Source: Ornithinimicrobium ciconiae (GTDB lineage Bacteria > Actinomycetota > Actinomycetes > Actinomycetales > Dermatophilaceae). Taken from it: a stretch of DNA of 64,000 nucleotides. The stretch lies in assembly GCF_007197575.1 (NCBI RefSeq), contig NZ_CP041616.1, positions 124,001 to 188,000 of the forward strand, given 5' to 3'. Numbering within the stretch: position 1 is the stretch's first letter; every line of letters begins with the position of its first letter. Shown in pieces: positions 8,654 to 17,450 of the stretch. The position numbers and the translations under genes were made by a program. The notes beneath the pieces were generated by a model. It made no database searches. It was not told where the DNA came from and saw nothing but the letters and a program-made list of their open reading frames with translations.

Positions 8654-9073
8654 TCACTCGGTGACGGTCGGCGCCTCGCCCATCAGCGGACGCACCTCGA
8701 GCCACTCGTGGAGGGGGGCACCGTCCTTGCCCGGCGCTGCGGACAGCTCGGCGGCCGCCTCGTAGGCGCGCTCCTGGGAGTCCACGTCGATGATCATCCA
8801 CCCGGCGATCAGGTCCTTGGTCTCGGCGAACGGACCGTCGGTGACCGGCGGCCTGCCCTCCCCGTCATAGCGCACCCATGCCCCCTCGGGGGCGAGGGCC
8901 TGACCGTCGACAAACTCCCCTCGCTCGCGGAGCCGGTCGGCGAAGTCGTTCATGAACTGGATGTGGTCGGCGATCTCCGGCTCCGACCACTGGTCCATGA
9001 GGATGTCCGCCTGGGGCAGGTTGGTGGGCCCGGTGGTGCGGCGGTAGTGCTTGAGCAACAGGTACTTGGCCAT
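8654..9073 (-). CDS. YCII/DGPF-domain protein, partner of the ECF42 sigma factor
   Basis: 139 residues: KYLLLKHYRR at the start, MDQWSEPEIADHIQFMNDFADRL, then VTDGPFAETKD carrying the DGPF signature. Proteins of this family sit next to ECF42 sigma factors and are thought to be functionally linked to them. Strong AAAGGAG ribosome site eight bases before the ATG at 9071-9073. First gene of a two-gene operon with the sigma factor. Confidence 0.88.
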   Translation of the reverse strand: MAKYLLLKHYRRTTGPTNLPQADILMDQWSEPEIADHIQFMNDFADRLRERGEFVDGQALAPEGAWVRYDGEGRPPVTDGPFAETKDLIAGWMIIDVDSQERAYEAAAELSAAPGKDGAPLHEWLEVRPLMGEAPTVTE

Positions 9074-9119
9074 CAGCTGTCTCCTTTGTCCGTGGGGTCC
9101 GCGGTGCTTCACGAACCCC

Positions 9120-9140
9120 GGTGACCTCATCTGGGTCACC
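9120..9140. terminator. Hairpin upstream of the YCII-ECF42 operon
   Basis: GGTGACC (9120-9126) and GGTCACC (9134-9140) form a seven-bp stem with a seven-base loop. It lies between the permease stop region and the YCII start. It could end upstream transcription or act as an operator. No T-run follows. Confidence 0.35.
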
Positions 9141-9199
9141 TTCACTCCTGGGACGGAGCCGCGGCACCGTTCTCGACATCGGGACGCCGGACAGCCGAC

Positions 9200-10702
9200 T
9201 CAGTCGACGTCCAGCATCGACGGCCGTCCCTCGATCCCCGCCTCCGGGAGACCCGTGGCCAGCCGGCTGTGGTGCCGACCGTAGAGGAAGTAGATCAGGA
9301 AACCCACACCCATCCAGACGATGAACCGGATCCAGGTCTCCACGGACAGGTTCAGGATCAGATAGGTGCACAGGGCGGCCGACAGCCACGGCAGCCCCGG
9401 GCTGAACGGCACCCGGAACCCGCGCTTGAGCTCGGGACGCTTCCGACGCAGGATCGGCACGGCGAGGGAGACCAGGACGAACGCCGACAGGGTGCCGATG
9501 TTGACCATCTCCTCCAGCTTGCCGATCGGGGTGAGCGAGGCGACCAAGGCAATGAGCCCACCCATGATCATGGTCAGCCGCACCGGTGTGCCCGTCCGCT
9601 CGCTGGTGACCCCCAGGCCCGGGGGCAGCAGGTGGTCGCGGCTCATCGCGAAACTCACCCGGGTCGTGCCGATGATCAACGTCATCACCACGGTCGTCAG
9701 ACCAGCCACGGCACCAGCCGCGATCAAGGTGGCATAGCCACCCTTGCCGACCTGCTCGAAGGCGTCGGCGAGCGCGCCCTGCGGGTTGATCTCCGGATAG
9801 GGCAGCATCCCGGTGATGACCAGGGAGACGCCGACATAGAGCACGGTGCAAATCGCCAGGGATCCCAGAATGCCGATCGGCAGGTCCCGCTGCGGGTTCT
9901 TCGCCTCCTCAGCGGTCGTGGCCACCACGTCAAACCCGATGTAGGCGAAGAAGACCAACGCTGCTCCGGACATGATCCCCATCACCCCGAAGGTGGCCGG
10001 GGTCATGCCGGTGATCAGCTGCAGCACTGGGGTGTGGATGCCGCTGGATCCCTCGGCACCGGGAGCGCTCGGCGGGATGAACGGGGACCAGTTGGCGGGA
10101 TCGATGAAGGAGATGCCGGCGACGATCACGAACAGGACGATGAAGACCTTGACGGCGACGAACACCAGGTTGACCCGCAGCGACTCCTTGATGCCCCTGG
10201 CCACCAGCAGCGTCAGCAGGGCCACCAGCACAAAGGCACCGGCGTCGAAGTGGGAGCCGGGCGCGATGCCCGCCGGGATGCTCACCCCCAGGTGGCCGAG
10301 CAGGATCTCCAGGTATGCCGACCAGCCCTGGGCCACGACGCTCGCCCCCAGCATCATCTCCAGGAGCAGGTCCCAGCCGATGATCCAGGCGACCACCTCG
10401 CCGAGGGTGGCGTAGGAGAAGGTGTAGGCCGAGCCGGACACCGGCACGGTCGAGGCGAACTCGGCATAGCACATCGCGGCGAGGGCACAGACGGTCGCGG
10501 CGATGATGAACGACAGGACCACTGACGGCCCGGCGAACTGATGGGCCGCGCGGCCGGTGACCGTGAAGATCCCCGCGCCGATGACCACCCCGACGCCGAA
10601 GACGACGAGGTCGAGCGCGGTGAGGCGGCGTTTCAACTGGTGGTCGGGCTCGTCGGCCGCGGCCATCGAGGCCTCGATCGACTTGGTCCGGAAGATGCTC
10701 AT
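9200..10702 (-). CDS. APC-superfamily amino acid permease (cationic amino acid transporter type)
   Basis: 500 residues with about 12-14 membrane spans. The N-terminal LVVFGVGVVIGAGIFTVTGRAA is the substrate-binding first helix of APC permeases (GAGIF). FFAYIGFDVVATTAEEAKNPQRDLP is the diagnostic segment of the CAT/YfnA subgroup. It is predicted to import amino acids across the cytoplasmic membrane; the substrate cannot be read from sequence. The start is ATG 10700-10702; a long upstream frame continuing from it is antisense to the CorC gene and not coding. Confidence 0.88.
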   Translation of the reverse strand: MSIFRTKSIEASMAAADEPDHQLKRRLTALDLVVFGVGVVIGAGIFTVTGRAAHQFAGPSVVLSFIIAATVCALAAMCYAEFASTVPVSGSAYTFSYATLGEVVAWIIGWDLLLEMMLGASVVAQGWSAYLEILLGHLGVSIPAGIAPGSHFDAGAFVLVALLTLLVARGIKESLRVNLVFVAVKVFIVLFVIVAGISFIDPANWSPFIPPSAPGAEGSSGIHTPVLQLITGMTPATFGVMGIMSGAALVFFAYIGFDVVATTAEEAKNPQRDLPIGILGSLAICTVLYVGVSLVITGMLPYPEINPQGALADAFEQVGKGGYATLIAAGAVAGLTTVVMTLIIGTTRVSFAMSRDHLLPPGLGVTSERTGTPVRLTMIMGGLIALVASLTPIGKLEEMVNIGTLSAFVLVSLAVPILRRKRPELKRGFRVPFSPGLPWLSAALCTYLILNLSVETWIRFIVWMGVGFLIYFLYGRHHSRLATGLPEAGIEGRPSMLDVD

Positions 10703-10880
10703 GCAGACCACCACCTTCGGCGAGTGGCGCCCCCGGGTGTCAAGGGCCAGGACCCATCGCTTCCGAGGGTCAACATAAACCCGCAGCCGGGCTGCGCGCG
10801 AGATGTGAAGAGGTGGACCCGAGGCTCTGCCCGCGACCGCAATTCGGCAGCCAGACTCGCCGTGCAGGACAATAGTTTGA

Positions 10881-10901
10881 GGGGCCGCACGGTGCAGCCC
10901 C
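10881..10901 (+). promoter_or_regulatory. 5' leader hairpin upstream of the CNNM/CorC operon
   Basis: GGGGC (10881-10885) pairs with GCCCC (10897-10901), with GCA/TGC inside. It lies in the likely transcribed leader before a 22-codon upstream reading frame. A -10-like ACAATAG is just upstream near 10869. The role is inferred. Confidence 0.35.
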
Positions 10902-10928
10902 ACACCAACCCCCGAGGAGATCCACCGC

Positions 10929-10997
10929 ATGAGTGACGACGGGCATTTGCCGTGCCCCCTGACGGTCCGCAACCGGCAGGGGGTTGACAACCCGTGA
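10929..10997 (+). CDS. Putative 22-residue leader peptide, coupled to the CNNM/CorC gene
   Basis: An ATG at 10929, well placed after a GAGGAG ribosome site (10914-10919), opens a 22-codon frame reading MSDDGHLPCPLTVRNRQG then VDNP. Its TGA stop (10995-10997) overlaps the GTG start of the CNNM gene as GTGA. The main gene has no good ribosome site of its own. Translation of the leader is therefore probably needed to start the transporter, and could sense a metal or stalling signal. Confidence 0.5.
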   Translation: MSDDGHLPCPLTVRNRQGVDNP

Positions 10998-12478
10998 GCG
11001 CCATCCTCTCGCTGCTCATCGGCCTGGTCGTGATCCTGGCGATCACGGCGGCCACCGCCTTCTTCGTCGCCCAGGAGTTCGCCTACATGACGGTGGACCG
11101 CTCCCGGCTGGGAGCGCGAGCCGCCTCCGGTGACGCGGTCGCCGAGCGCACCCTGTCCATCACCAAGCGCACCTCCTTCATGCTCTCCGGCGCCCAGCTC
11201 GGCATCACCGTGACCGGGCTGCTCGTGGGGTATGTCGCCGAGCCCCTCGTCGGGCAGGCCGCCGGTGAGATGTTTGGCTGGGCCGGTGTGCCCCAGGGCA
11301 CCGGCATCCTGATCGGCACCATCTTGGCCCTGGCGCTGTCGACCATCGTGCAGATGGTCTTTGGCGAGTTGGTGCCCAAGAACCTCGCGATCGCCCGGCC
11401 CGAGCCGGTGGCCCGGGCGCTGTCCCTGCCAACCACCATCTACCTGCGACTGACCGGGTGGTTGGTGTGGATCTTCGACCAGTCCTCCAACCTGCTGCTC
11501 AAGGCCCTGGGCATCGAGCCGGTGCACGACGTCGAGCACTCGGCCTCTCCCCGGGACCTCGAGCACATCGTGGCCGAGTCCCGTCGCAGCGGGGACCTGC
11601 CGGACGAGCTCTCCACCCTCCTCGACCGCATCATCGACTTCCCCGACCGCGACGTCGAGCACGCGATGATCCCGCGCTCCCGGGTCGGGGTCCTGCAGGC
11701 CACGGACACCCTGGGGCAGATCCGCGAGCTGATGGCCCGGGAGCACTCCCGCTATCCGGTGCTCGACGACGACGAGCAGATCCTCGGCGTGGTCCACCTC
11801 ACGGACGTGCTCGTCTCCACCGGACCCGACGACACCCCCGCCACCGAGCTGGTCCGCCCGGCGACGATCGTCCCCACGGTCATGCTCCTCCCGGACGCCC
11901 TCGAGCAGCTCAACGCCTCCGGCAACCAGCTGGCCTGTGTCGTCGACGAGTATGGCGGCCTGGCCGGCGTGGTGACCCTCGAGGACCTCGCCGAGGAGTT
12001 CGTCGGAGAGATCACCGACGAGCACGACCCGGAGCCCCCGCCGGAGACGCTGGAGGAGAGCGACGGCACGTGGGTGCTGGACGGGGACGTCCACGTCGAC
12101 GAGATCGAGCGGGCCATCGGGCACACGCTCCCTGACGGCGATTACGAGACCGCTTCCGGTTTGCTCATCGCCACCCACGGCGCCCTCCCGGACGAGGGAG
12201 ATGTCATCGTGGTGTCGATCGAGCCCGCCAGCGTCCTGGCGAGTGAGGACGAGCAGCTCGAGCTGCACGCGGAGGTCCTCGAGGTCGACCGGCACGTGCC
12301 CTCGCTGCTCAGGCTGACCCTCGCCACCAGTTCACCGCCCGGCACCGAGCCTGGGGCCACGGCCGACCCGGAGGCCACGACCGAGCCGGAGGCCACGACC
12401 GATCCGGAGGCCACGGCCGAGCCTGGGGTCACGACTGGTCCGGAAGCATCCCAGGACGAGCAGGAGGAGCAGCGATGA
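10994..12478 (+). CDS. CNNM/CorC-family membrane protein with CBS pair
   Basis: 494 residues. The N-terminal CNNM (DUF21) domain has about three to four spans (ILSLLIGLVVILAITAATAFFVAQEF, AQLGITVTGLLVGYVAEPLV). A CBS pair (VEHAMIPRSRVGVL, GNQLACVVDEYGGLAGVVTLEDL) and a CorC/HlyC domain (DGDVHVDEIERAIGHTLPDGDYETASGLL) follow. Bacterial members act in Mg2+/Co2+ efflux. The last 45 residues are a repeated acidic Pro-Glu-Ala-Thr tail. GTG start overlapping the leader peptide; the stop overlaps the next gene (ATGA). Confidence 0.88.
   Translation: MSAILSLLIGLVVILAITAATAFFVAQEFAYMTVDRSRLGARAASGDAVAERTLSITKRTSFMLSGAQLGITVTGLLVGYVAEPLVGQAAGEMFGWAGVPQGTGILIGTILALALSTIVQMVFGELVPKNLAIARPEPVARALSLPTTIYLRLTGWLVWIFDQSSNLLLKALGIEPVHDVEHSASPRDLEHIVAESRRSGDLPDELSTLLDRIIDFPDRDVEHAMIPRSRVGVLQATDTLGQIRELMAREHSRYPVLDDDEQILGVVHLTDVLVSTGPDDTPATELVRPATIVPTVMLLPDALEQLNASGNQLACVVDEYGGLAGVVTLEDLAEEFVGEITDEHDPEPPPETLEESDGTWVLDGDVHVDEIERAIGHTLPDGDYETASGLLIATHGALPDEGDVIVVSIEPASVLASEDEQLELHAEVLEVDRHVPSLLRLTLATSSPPGTEPGATADPEATTEPEATTDPEATAEPGVTTGPEASQDEQEEQR
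12355..12440 (+). repeat. 18-bp coding repeats (PEATT-type tail)
   Basis: Imperfect 18-bp repeats built on GAGGCCACG and CCGGAG encode the tail of the first CNNM protein (DPEATTEPEATTDPEATAEP). Copy number is likely to vary between strains. Confidence 0.7.
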
Positions 12479-13500
12479 GCAGTCCGTGGATCGTCGCCGT
12501 GGTGACCGTCGCCATCATCGTGCTGAGCGCCTTCTTCGTCGCCGTCGAGTTCTCCCTGATCGCCGCCAAGCGTCACCGCCTCGAGGACGCCGCGAGCACC
12601 AGCCGGTCGGCGCGCGCCGCGCTGCGCAGCTCGACCGAGCTCACCCTGCTGCTCGCTGGCTCCCAGCTGGGCATCACCGTGTGCACGCTGGCCCTCGGTG
12701 CCATCACCAAGCCCGCGGTGCACCACTGGTTGACGCCGCTCTTCGAGGCCTGGGGCCTGGCCTTCTGGGTGGCTGACGTCGCCGGTTTTGTCCTCGCCCT
12801 GATCATCGTCACCTTCCTCCACCTCGTCGTGGGGGAGATGGCCCCCAAGTCGTGGGCGATCGCGCACCCGGAGCGGTCGGCGACCCTGCTGGCCCTGCCG
12901 ATGCGGGTCTTCATGACACTCACCCGGCCCCTGCTGCGGGCGTTGAACGGCACCGCCAACTGGATCCTGGAGCGCTTCGGCGTCGAGGCGGTCAACGAGG
13001 TCGCCACCGGTCAGAACCCGGACGCCCTGCGGCACCTGGTCGAGCACTCGACCAATGTCGGCGCCCTCGACGCCAGGCTCTCGTCGCAGTTCAGCGGCGC
13101 GCTCAACCTCGAGACCCTGCGGGTCCGCGACCTCCTCGACGGAGCGCCCGTCACCCAGGTGGAGCCGGACGCGACCGTCGCCGAGGTGCGGGCCGCCACC
13201 CACCGCAGCGGCCACCTGCGGATCCTGGTGGGCACGGGCCCGGCCACCGACGGCCTGATCCACGTGCGGGACACCCTGCTCCACGAGGACGCCACCCCGG
13301 TGACCGACCTGGTCCGTCCCGTCTTCACGCTGGACCCGGAGACCAAGGTCTATGAGGCGCTGGCGCGGATGCGGGAGACCGCCACGCACCTGGCCGTGGT
13401 CGCCGACCAGGGCCGGACCGTGGGCGTGGTCACCCTCTCGGACGTCCTGCGGCTGCTGTTTCCGCAGGACAGCAGGGACCTGTCGACGAAGCCGGCCTAG
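12475..13500 (+). CDS. Second CNNM-family membrane protein with CBS domains
   Basis: 341 residues, a paralogue of the gene before it. The CNNM membrane domain (IIVLSAFFVAVEFSLIAAKRHRLED, AGSQLGITVCTLALGAITKP, HLVVGEMAPKSWAIAHPE) is followed by a CBS pair ending VVADQGRTVGVVTLSDVLRLL. It lacks the C-terminal CorC domain. The four-base ATGA overlap means both proteins are made from one message, perhaps as a heteromer for Mg2+/Co2+ efflux. A strong hairpin follows the stop. Confidence 0.87.
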   Translation: MSSPWIVAVVTVAIIVLSAFFVAVEFSLIAAKRHRLEDAASTSRSARAALRSSTELTLLLAGSQLGITVCTLALGAITKPAVHHWLTPLFEAWGLAFWVADVAGFVLALIIVTFLHLVVGEMAPKSWAIAHPERSATLLALPMRVFMTLTRPLLRALNGTANWILERFGVEAVNEVATGQNPDALRHLVEHSTNVGALDARLSSQFSGALNLETLRVRDLLDGAPVTQVEPDATVAEVRAATHRSGHLRILVGTGPATDGLIHVRDTLLHEDATPVTDLVRPVFTLDPETKVYEALARMRETATHLAVVADQGRTVGVVTLSDVLRLLFPQDSRDLSTKPA

Positions 13501-13511
13501 TCCCGAGGGGT

Positions 13512-13544
13512 GGCACCCGGCCCGGACGATGCGGGCCGGGTGCC
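13512..13544 (+). terminator. Strong hairpin terminator after the CNNM operon
   Basis: GGCACCCGGCCCG (13512-13524) and its exact complement (13532-13544) form a perfect 13-bp stem with a seven-base loop, 11 bp after the stop codon. There is no U-tract, as is common for actinobacterial terminators. Confidence 0.8.
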
Positions 13545-13584
13545 GACCCTGGCGCCGCCTCACCTATCCACGGTTGAATGGCAC

Positions 13585-15048
13585 ATGCCAGAGGACGACC
13601 GGCCTGGGAACCCCATCCCCCAGCTCAGCAGGAGCCGTCACATCCGAGCTGCCGCCACCTCGGTCACCGCCTTTGTCGGTGCGTGCACCCAGGGGCCGGT
13701 GGGCAGGCCCGTGCGCGTGGCGACGGCAGCCGACTATCACGACACCTTCGGGCCCAGCCTGGACGCCGCCCGGCCGCTCGGGCACGCCGTGGACCTGTTC
13801 TTTGCCAACGGTGGGGACAACGCGATCATCGTCCGGGCACCGGGAGCGTCAGCGGAGGAGCTGGTGCCGCCGGACGGGACGGAGCATGCCGAGGCCCTCG
13901 ACGGCTCCGGTGTCACGGTGCTCGTCATCCCGGGCCTGACCACTGGACACACTGCCCAGGTGCGGCGTGCGCTGCGCCGCTGCGCGTCATACTCCGCCGT
14001 GCTGCTGCTCGACCCACCGGCCGGGGACTGGCGGGCCAGCACCGAACAGGACCTCACCAGCATCCCAGAGCACCGCGACCGCGCCGCGGTCTATCACCCG
14101 TGGGTGCTGGTCGGCGGGCGGGCCGTGCCACCGACCGGGGCCGTGGCCGGGGTCATCGCGCGCACGGACGCGGCCCGCGGGGTGTGGAAGACGCCCGCCG
14201 GCAGTGACGCCGTGCTGCACGGCATCGAGGGCCTGGCGACTCCGGCCGACCACCAGCTGGCCGAGTCTCTCACCCTGGCTGGGGTCAACCCGTTGCGCGA
14301 GTCACCGGGTCGGGGACCGGTCGTCTGGGGAGCCCGGGTCCTCTCCGCCGCCCAGGCCGGTGGTGCGGCGCAGCGCTACCTCCCGGTCCGCAGGCTGGCC
14401 GATCACGTGCGTCGGTCGATCAGCACGGACCTGGGCTGGGTGGTCTTTGAGCAGGACGAGCCCGACCTGTGGCAGCGGGTCCGCGTCATGACCGAGGAGT
14501 TCCTCATGGCCCTGTTCGAGCAGGGGGCACTGGTCGGGAGCAGACCCCGGGACGCCTTCTTCGTGCAGGTGGGGCTGGGGCAGACGATGACTGCCGAGGA
14601 CGTCGCCGCCGGGCTGCTGCGCCTGGAGGTCGGGATCTCCCCGCTGCGTCCCGCCGAGTTCGAGGTGCTGCGGATCGTGGTCCCCACGGCCTCGGCCCGG
14701 GATGCCGCGAGCCTGCTGATCGAGCGGGCCGACGGGCGTGAGGACGGGGAGCAGTGGGCGGAGAGCCACGAGCGTCTGCCCGGCGGCGCCGGCATCTCGC
14801 TCATCCTGGAGTCCACCACCCGGCCTGGCGTCGGCCCGCGGCTGCACCAGCACCCCTATCCCGAGACGTTCGTCATCCGGCGCGGCTCGGCCGTCTTCAC
14901 CGTGGGCGCCGCGACGGTGCCGGGGCGGGCGGGCCAGATCCTGGTGGTTCCGGCGGAGACCGCCCACACCTTCGTGACCGGTCCGGACGGCTACGAGGGC
15001 CTGCACCTGCACGAGAGCGACACCTTTGAGACCGAGTGGCTCGAATAG
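13585..15048 (+). CDS. Orphan contractile-tail-sheath-like protein fused to a metal-binding cupin
   Basis: 487 residues in one open frame. Residues about 15-365 look like a contractile phage-tail/injection-system sheath: SVTAFVGACTQGPVG (26-40), FFANGGDNAIIVRA (72-85), ARTDAARGVWKTPAGSDA (192-209), WGARVLS (248-254), WVVFEQDEPDLWQRV, ALVGSRPRDAFFVQVG (315-330), GISPLRPAEFEVLRI (350-364). Residues about 397-487 form a cupin whose motif 1 is G-X3-HQH-X3-E-X6-G (H421, H423, E427), with motif 2 ending in H461, so all four metal ligands are present. No tube, baseplate or spike gene lies nearby. ATG 13585 chosen; ribosome site weak. The function of the fusion is unknown. Confidence 0.75.
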   Translation: MPEDDRPGNPIPQLSRSRHIRAAATSVTAFVGACTQGPVGRPVRVATAADYHDTFGPSLDAARPLGHAVDLFFANGGDNAIIVRAPGASAEELVPPDGTEHAEALDGSGVTVLVIPGLTTGHTAQVRRALRRCASYSAVLLLDPPAGDWRASTEQDLTSIPEHRDRAAVYHPWVLVGGRAVPPTGAVAGVIARTDAARGVWKTPAGSDAVLHGIEGLATPADHQLAESLTLAGVNPLRESPGRGPVVWGARVLSAAQAGGAAQRYLPVRRLADHVRRSISTDLGWVVFEQDEPDLWQRVRVMTEEFLMALFEQGALVGSRPRDAFFVQVGLGQTMTAEDVAAGLLRLEVGISPLRPAEFEVLRIVVPTASARDAASLLIERADGREDGEQWAESHERLPGGAGISLILESTTRPGVGPRLHQHPYPETFVIRRGSAVFTVGAATVPGRAGQILVVPAETAHTFVTGPDGYEGLHLHESDTFETEWLE

Positions 15049-15104
15049 CACGGAGCCACGGTCTACAGTGCCCGCATGTTTCGCACGTCCCCGCAAGAGC
15101 CGGT

Positions 15105-16109
15105 ATGACGACCGGGCCGACCTACGCCGACCTCACCGACGAGGAGCAGGCCGAGGCGCTGCGCCCGGTCGCCGTCGCCGCCGCGGCCTCCTTCGGTCTG
15201 CCGGTGGACCGCCTCGACGTGCACCTGCACTCCTACAACACGACCTACGCACTGGACACCGACACCGGTGAACGGTTCGCGCTGCGGATCAACACCAGCT
15301 CCACCAGCCCGCGGGAGGAGATCGCCACCCAGCAGGCCTGGCAGCTGGCCATCGCACAGCAGACCCCCGTGCGGGTGCCGACACCACTGCGCACCACAGA
15401 CGGCCAGTGGTGCGCCGCGGTGCAGTCGCAGGTCCTGGGTCGAGAGCTGCTGGTGACCTGCGCCGACTGGCTGCCGGGTCCCGACGTGGGTGAGCCGACC
15501 CCGCAGGTCGCGCACGCCCTCGGTGCGGCGATGGCACACCTGCACCTGCAAGCCAGGTCCTGGTCGCTGCCGGTCGACGGCATCCTGCCGGTCTTTGACT
15601 CGCCGCTCTTCGGAGCACCCGACCGCCTCGCCACGACGGCTGTGGACGCGCCGACGCGCCAGGTGCTCGACGAGGCGATGGCCCTGGCGACCACGGCCTT
15701 CGCCCGGGTGTATGCCGACGCTCCCGTCCACGCACTGCACGCCGACCTGCACGGAGGCAACCTCAAGTGGCACCAGGACCGGCTCGCGATCTTCGACTTC
15801 GACGACTGCGGGCTGGGGGTGCCGGCGCTGGACCTGGCGATCGCCACGTTCTATCTGCGCGGCGGTGCCGATGACGCAGAGCAGGCGATGCGCGATGGTT
15901 ATGCCTCGGTCACCCCGCTGCCGGAGATCGACCCCCGTGACTTCGAACCCCTCATCGCCGCGCGGCAACTGCTGCTGCTCAACGACATCGTGGCGAGCAC
16001 GACCGCGCAGTTCCGTGAGATGGCCGCGACCTACCTGCCGACCTCAACGGACCGGCTGCGGCACTGGTTGACGACCGGGCACTTCACGCGGGTGCTGCCC
16101 GACGACTGA
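15105..16109 (+). CDS. Phosphotransferase of the APH/choline kinase superfamily
   Basis: 334 residues with a protein-kinase-like fold. The Brenner catalytic loop is HADLHGGN (H212, D214, N219) and the metal-binding aspartate lies in IFDFDDCG near 229-233. The fold start NTTYALDTDTGERFALRI carries the ATP-lysine region, although Arg stands where Lys is usual. This resembles the SrkA/homoserine kinase II-like branch rather than drug-resistance APHs. It starts at ATG 15105, 56 bp after the sheath-cupin gene. Confidence 0.8.
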   Translation: MTTGPTYADLTDEEQAEALRPVAVAAAASFGLPVDRLDVHLHSYNTTYALDTDTGERFALRINTSSTSPREEIATQQAWQLAIAQQTPVRVPTPLRTTDGQWCAAVQSQVLGRELLVTCADWLPGPDVGEPTPQVAHALGAAMAHLHLQARSWSLPVDGILPVFDSPLFGAPDRLATTAVDAPTRQVLDEAMALATTAFARVYADAPVHALHADLHGGNLKWHQDRLAIFDFDDCGLGVPALDLAIATFYLRGGADDAEQAMRDGYASVTPLPEIDPRDFEPLIAARQLLLLNDIVASTTAQFREMAATYLPTSTDRLRHWLTTGHFTRVLPDD

Positions 16110-16185
16110 GCCGGGTGCGACAGCTCGCGCGACCCACCGGCATACTGCGGGTCAGAGACCACAGCAGAGGGGAGCCACCGGACCC

Positions 16186-16962
16186 ATGGCCTTTTTCGAG
16201 CGCGTCAGCGAGTCCAGTTTTCGAGCCACCGAGCACGTCAGCGGGGCCTGGAACCTTGCTGAGCAGCACATTGCTCCAGCCCTCGGGCTCCTCGTGCACG
16301 TGGTGGAGACCGACCTGGCAGCGCGCCGGGATGACCCGATGGTGGTGGGACGCCTCTCCTACGACATCCTGGGCACCCTGCCCGTCGACATCGTGGACTG
16401 CACGGTCTCCGTGCTCCGTCCGGGACGCACCATCGAGCTGGTCGAGGCGCGGCTGGGTCACGGGGGGCGCGACGCGGTCATCCTGCGCTGCTGGCTGATG
16501 CAGCCCGGTGACACCGAGGCGCTGGCCGGGACACCGCTCCAGCCACTTCCGTCGCGGGAGAGCCTGCCTCCCTGGCACGCCGCGGGAGTGTGGCAGGGCG
16601 GGTTCATCGCCTCGACCGAGGTCCACCGGGAGGCCCCCGAGGTCGGGCGGGCCCGCCTGAGGGTCCGGTCCACCCAGGATCTGGTCGAGGGCGAGCAGGT
16701 CAGCCCGCTCGCCCACCTGTGTCGGCTCCTGGACATCGCCAACGGCATGGCGGTGCGCGCCGACCCGCGCGAGGTGCTCTTTCCTAACCTGGACCTGACC
16801 GCCCACTTCTTCACCCAGCCGCGTGGTGAGTGGCTCGGCCTCGACACCACGGTCTCGTTCGGGCCCGGTGGCGTGGGTCTGACCAGCAGCATCCTGCACG
16901 ACGAGAACGGCCCGTTCGGGACTCTTGCGCAGGTGCTCACCGTCCGCCCGCTCACGTCCTGA
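16186..16962 (+). CDS. Acyl-CoA thioesterase-like double-hotdog protein
   Basis: 258 residues. Two hotdog repeats are apparent: the first includes VVGRLSYDILGTLPVDIVDCTVSVLRPGRTIELVEARL, the second LDLTAHFFTQPRGEWLGLDTTVSFGPGGVGLTSSILHDENG. The GPGG...SILHDENGPFG pattern is typical of actinobacterial TesB-like thioesterases that hydrolyse acyl-CoAs. GAGGGGAG precedes the ATG by about 11 bases. Confidence 0.8.
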   Translation: MAFFERVSESSFRATEHVSGAWNLAEQHIAPALGLLVHVVETDLAARRDDPMVVGRLSYDILGTLPVDIVDCTVSVLRPGRTIELVEARLGHGGRDAVILRCWLMQPGDTEALAGTPLQPLPSRESLPPWHAAGVWQGGFIASTEVHREAPEVGRARLRVRSTQDLVEGEQVSPLAHLCRLLDIANGMAVRADPREVLFPNLDLTAHFFTQPRGEWLGLDTTVSFGPGGVGLTSSILHDENGPFGTLAQVLTVRPLTS

Positions 16963-16975
16963 CCACGCCACGAAC

Positions 16976-17022
16976 ACGCCCCGACGACGCCCGACGACGC
17001 CCCGCCGACGCCCCGACGACAG
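16976..17022. repeat. Short imperfect GACGACGCC repeats
   Basis: Four to five imperfect copies of a CCCCGACGACG unit follow the thioesterase gene. They are low complexity and no gene is involved. Confidence 0.6.
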
Positions 17023-17087
17023 CGTTCCCGGCCCGGCAGCGAGCAACGAGGAGGACGGGTGTCGGTGGCGGGCACTAGCGTCCTGCC

Positions 17088-17441
17088 ATGACACTCACCG
17101 TAGGCATGATCACGACCGACACCACCGATGCGGAGTCACTGGCTTCCTGGTGGGCAGAGCAGACCGGCGCCGAGGTCGCCGAGACCAACGACGGCTGGTT
17201 TGCCATCGTCCGGGGCGGCTCGTTGCCGGTCTGGCTGGCCTTCCAGAAGGTCGAGACCGTCACGGCTGGCAAGAACCGGCTGCACCTGGATCTGACGACC
17301 GACACCGACCTGGACGCCGAAGTCGAGCGACTCCTGGCTGCTGGCGCCACGCTGGTGGCGCGGCGTGGGGACGAGAGCTTCCGCTGGGTCACCCTCGCCG
17401 ATCCGCAGGGCAACGAGTTCTGCGTCTCCGGCAAGCACTGA
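17088..17441 (+). CDS. VOC (glyoxalase/bleomycin-resistance fold) protein
   Basis: 117 residues covering one vicinal-oxygen-chelate domain in two beta-alpha-beta-beta-beta halves: MITTDTTDAESLASWWAEQTG, then RLHLDLTTDTDLDAEVERLLAAGA, ending VTLADPQGNEFCV. The last motif is the usual end of the actinobacterial glyoxalase-like family. Substrate not predictable. Confidence 0.85.
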   Translation: MTLTVGMITTDTTDAESLASWWAEQTGAEVAETNDGWFAIVRGGSLPVWLAFQKVETVTAGKNRLHLDLTTDTDLDAEVERLLAAGATLVARRGDESFRWVTLADPQGNEFCVSGKH

Positions 17442-17450
17442 CCCCGGTGG

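Noticed and set aside
10703..12295. Upstream minus-strand extension of the APC permease frame
   Set aside because: Lies antisense to the CNNM gene and has no family similarity; the permease starts at ATG 10700-10702.
13585..15048. Part of a prophage or eCIS cluster
   Set aside because: Neighbouring genes are a CNNM transporter and an APH-like kinase; no tube, baseplate, spike or lysis genes are seen.
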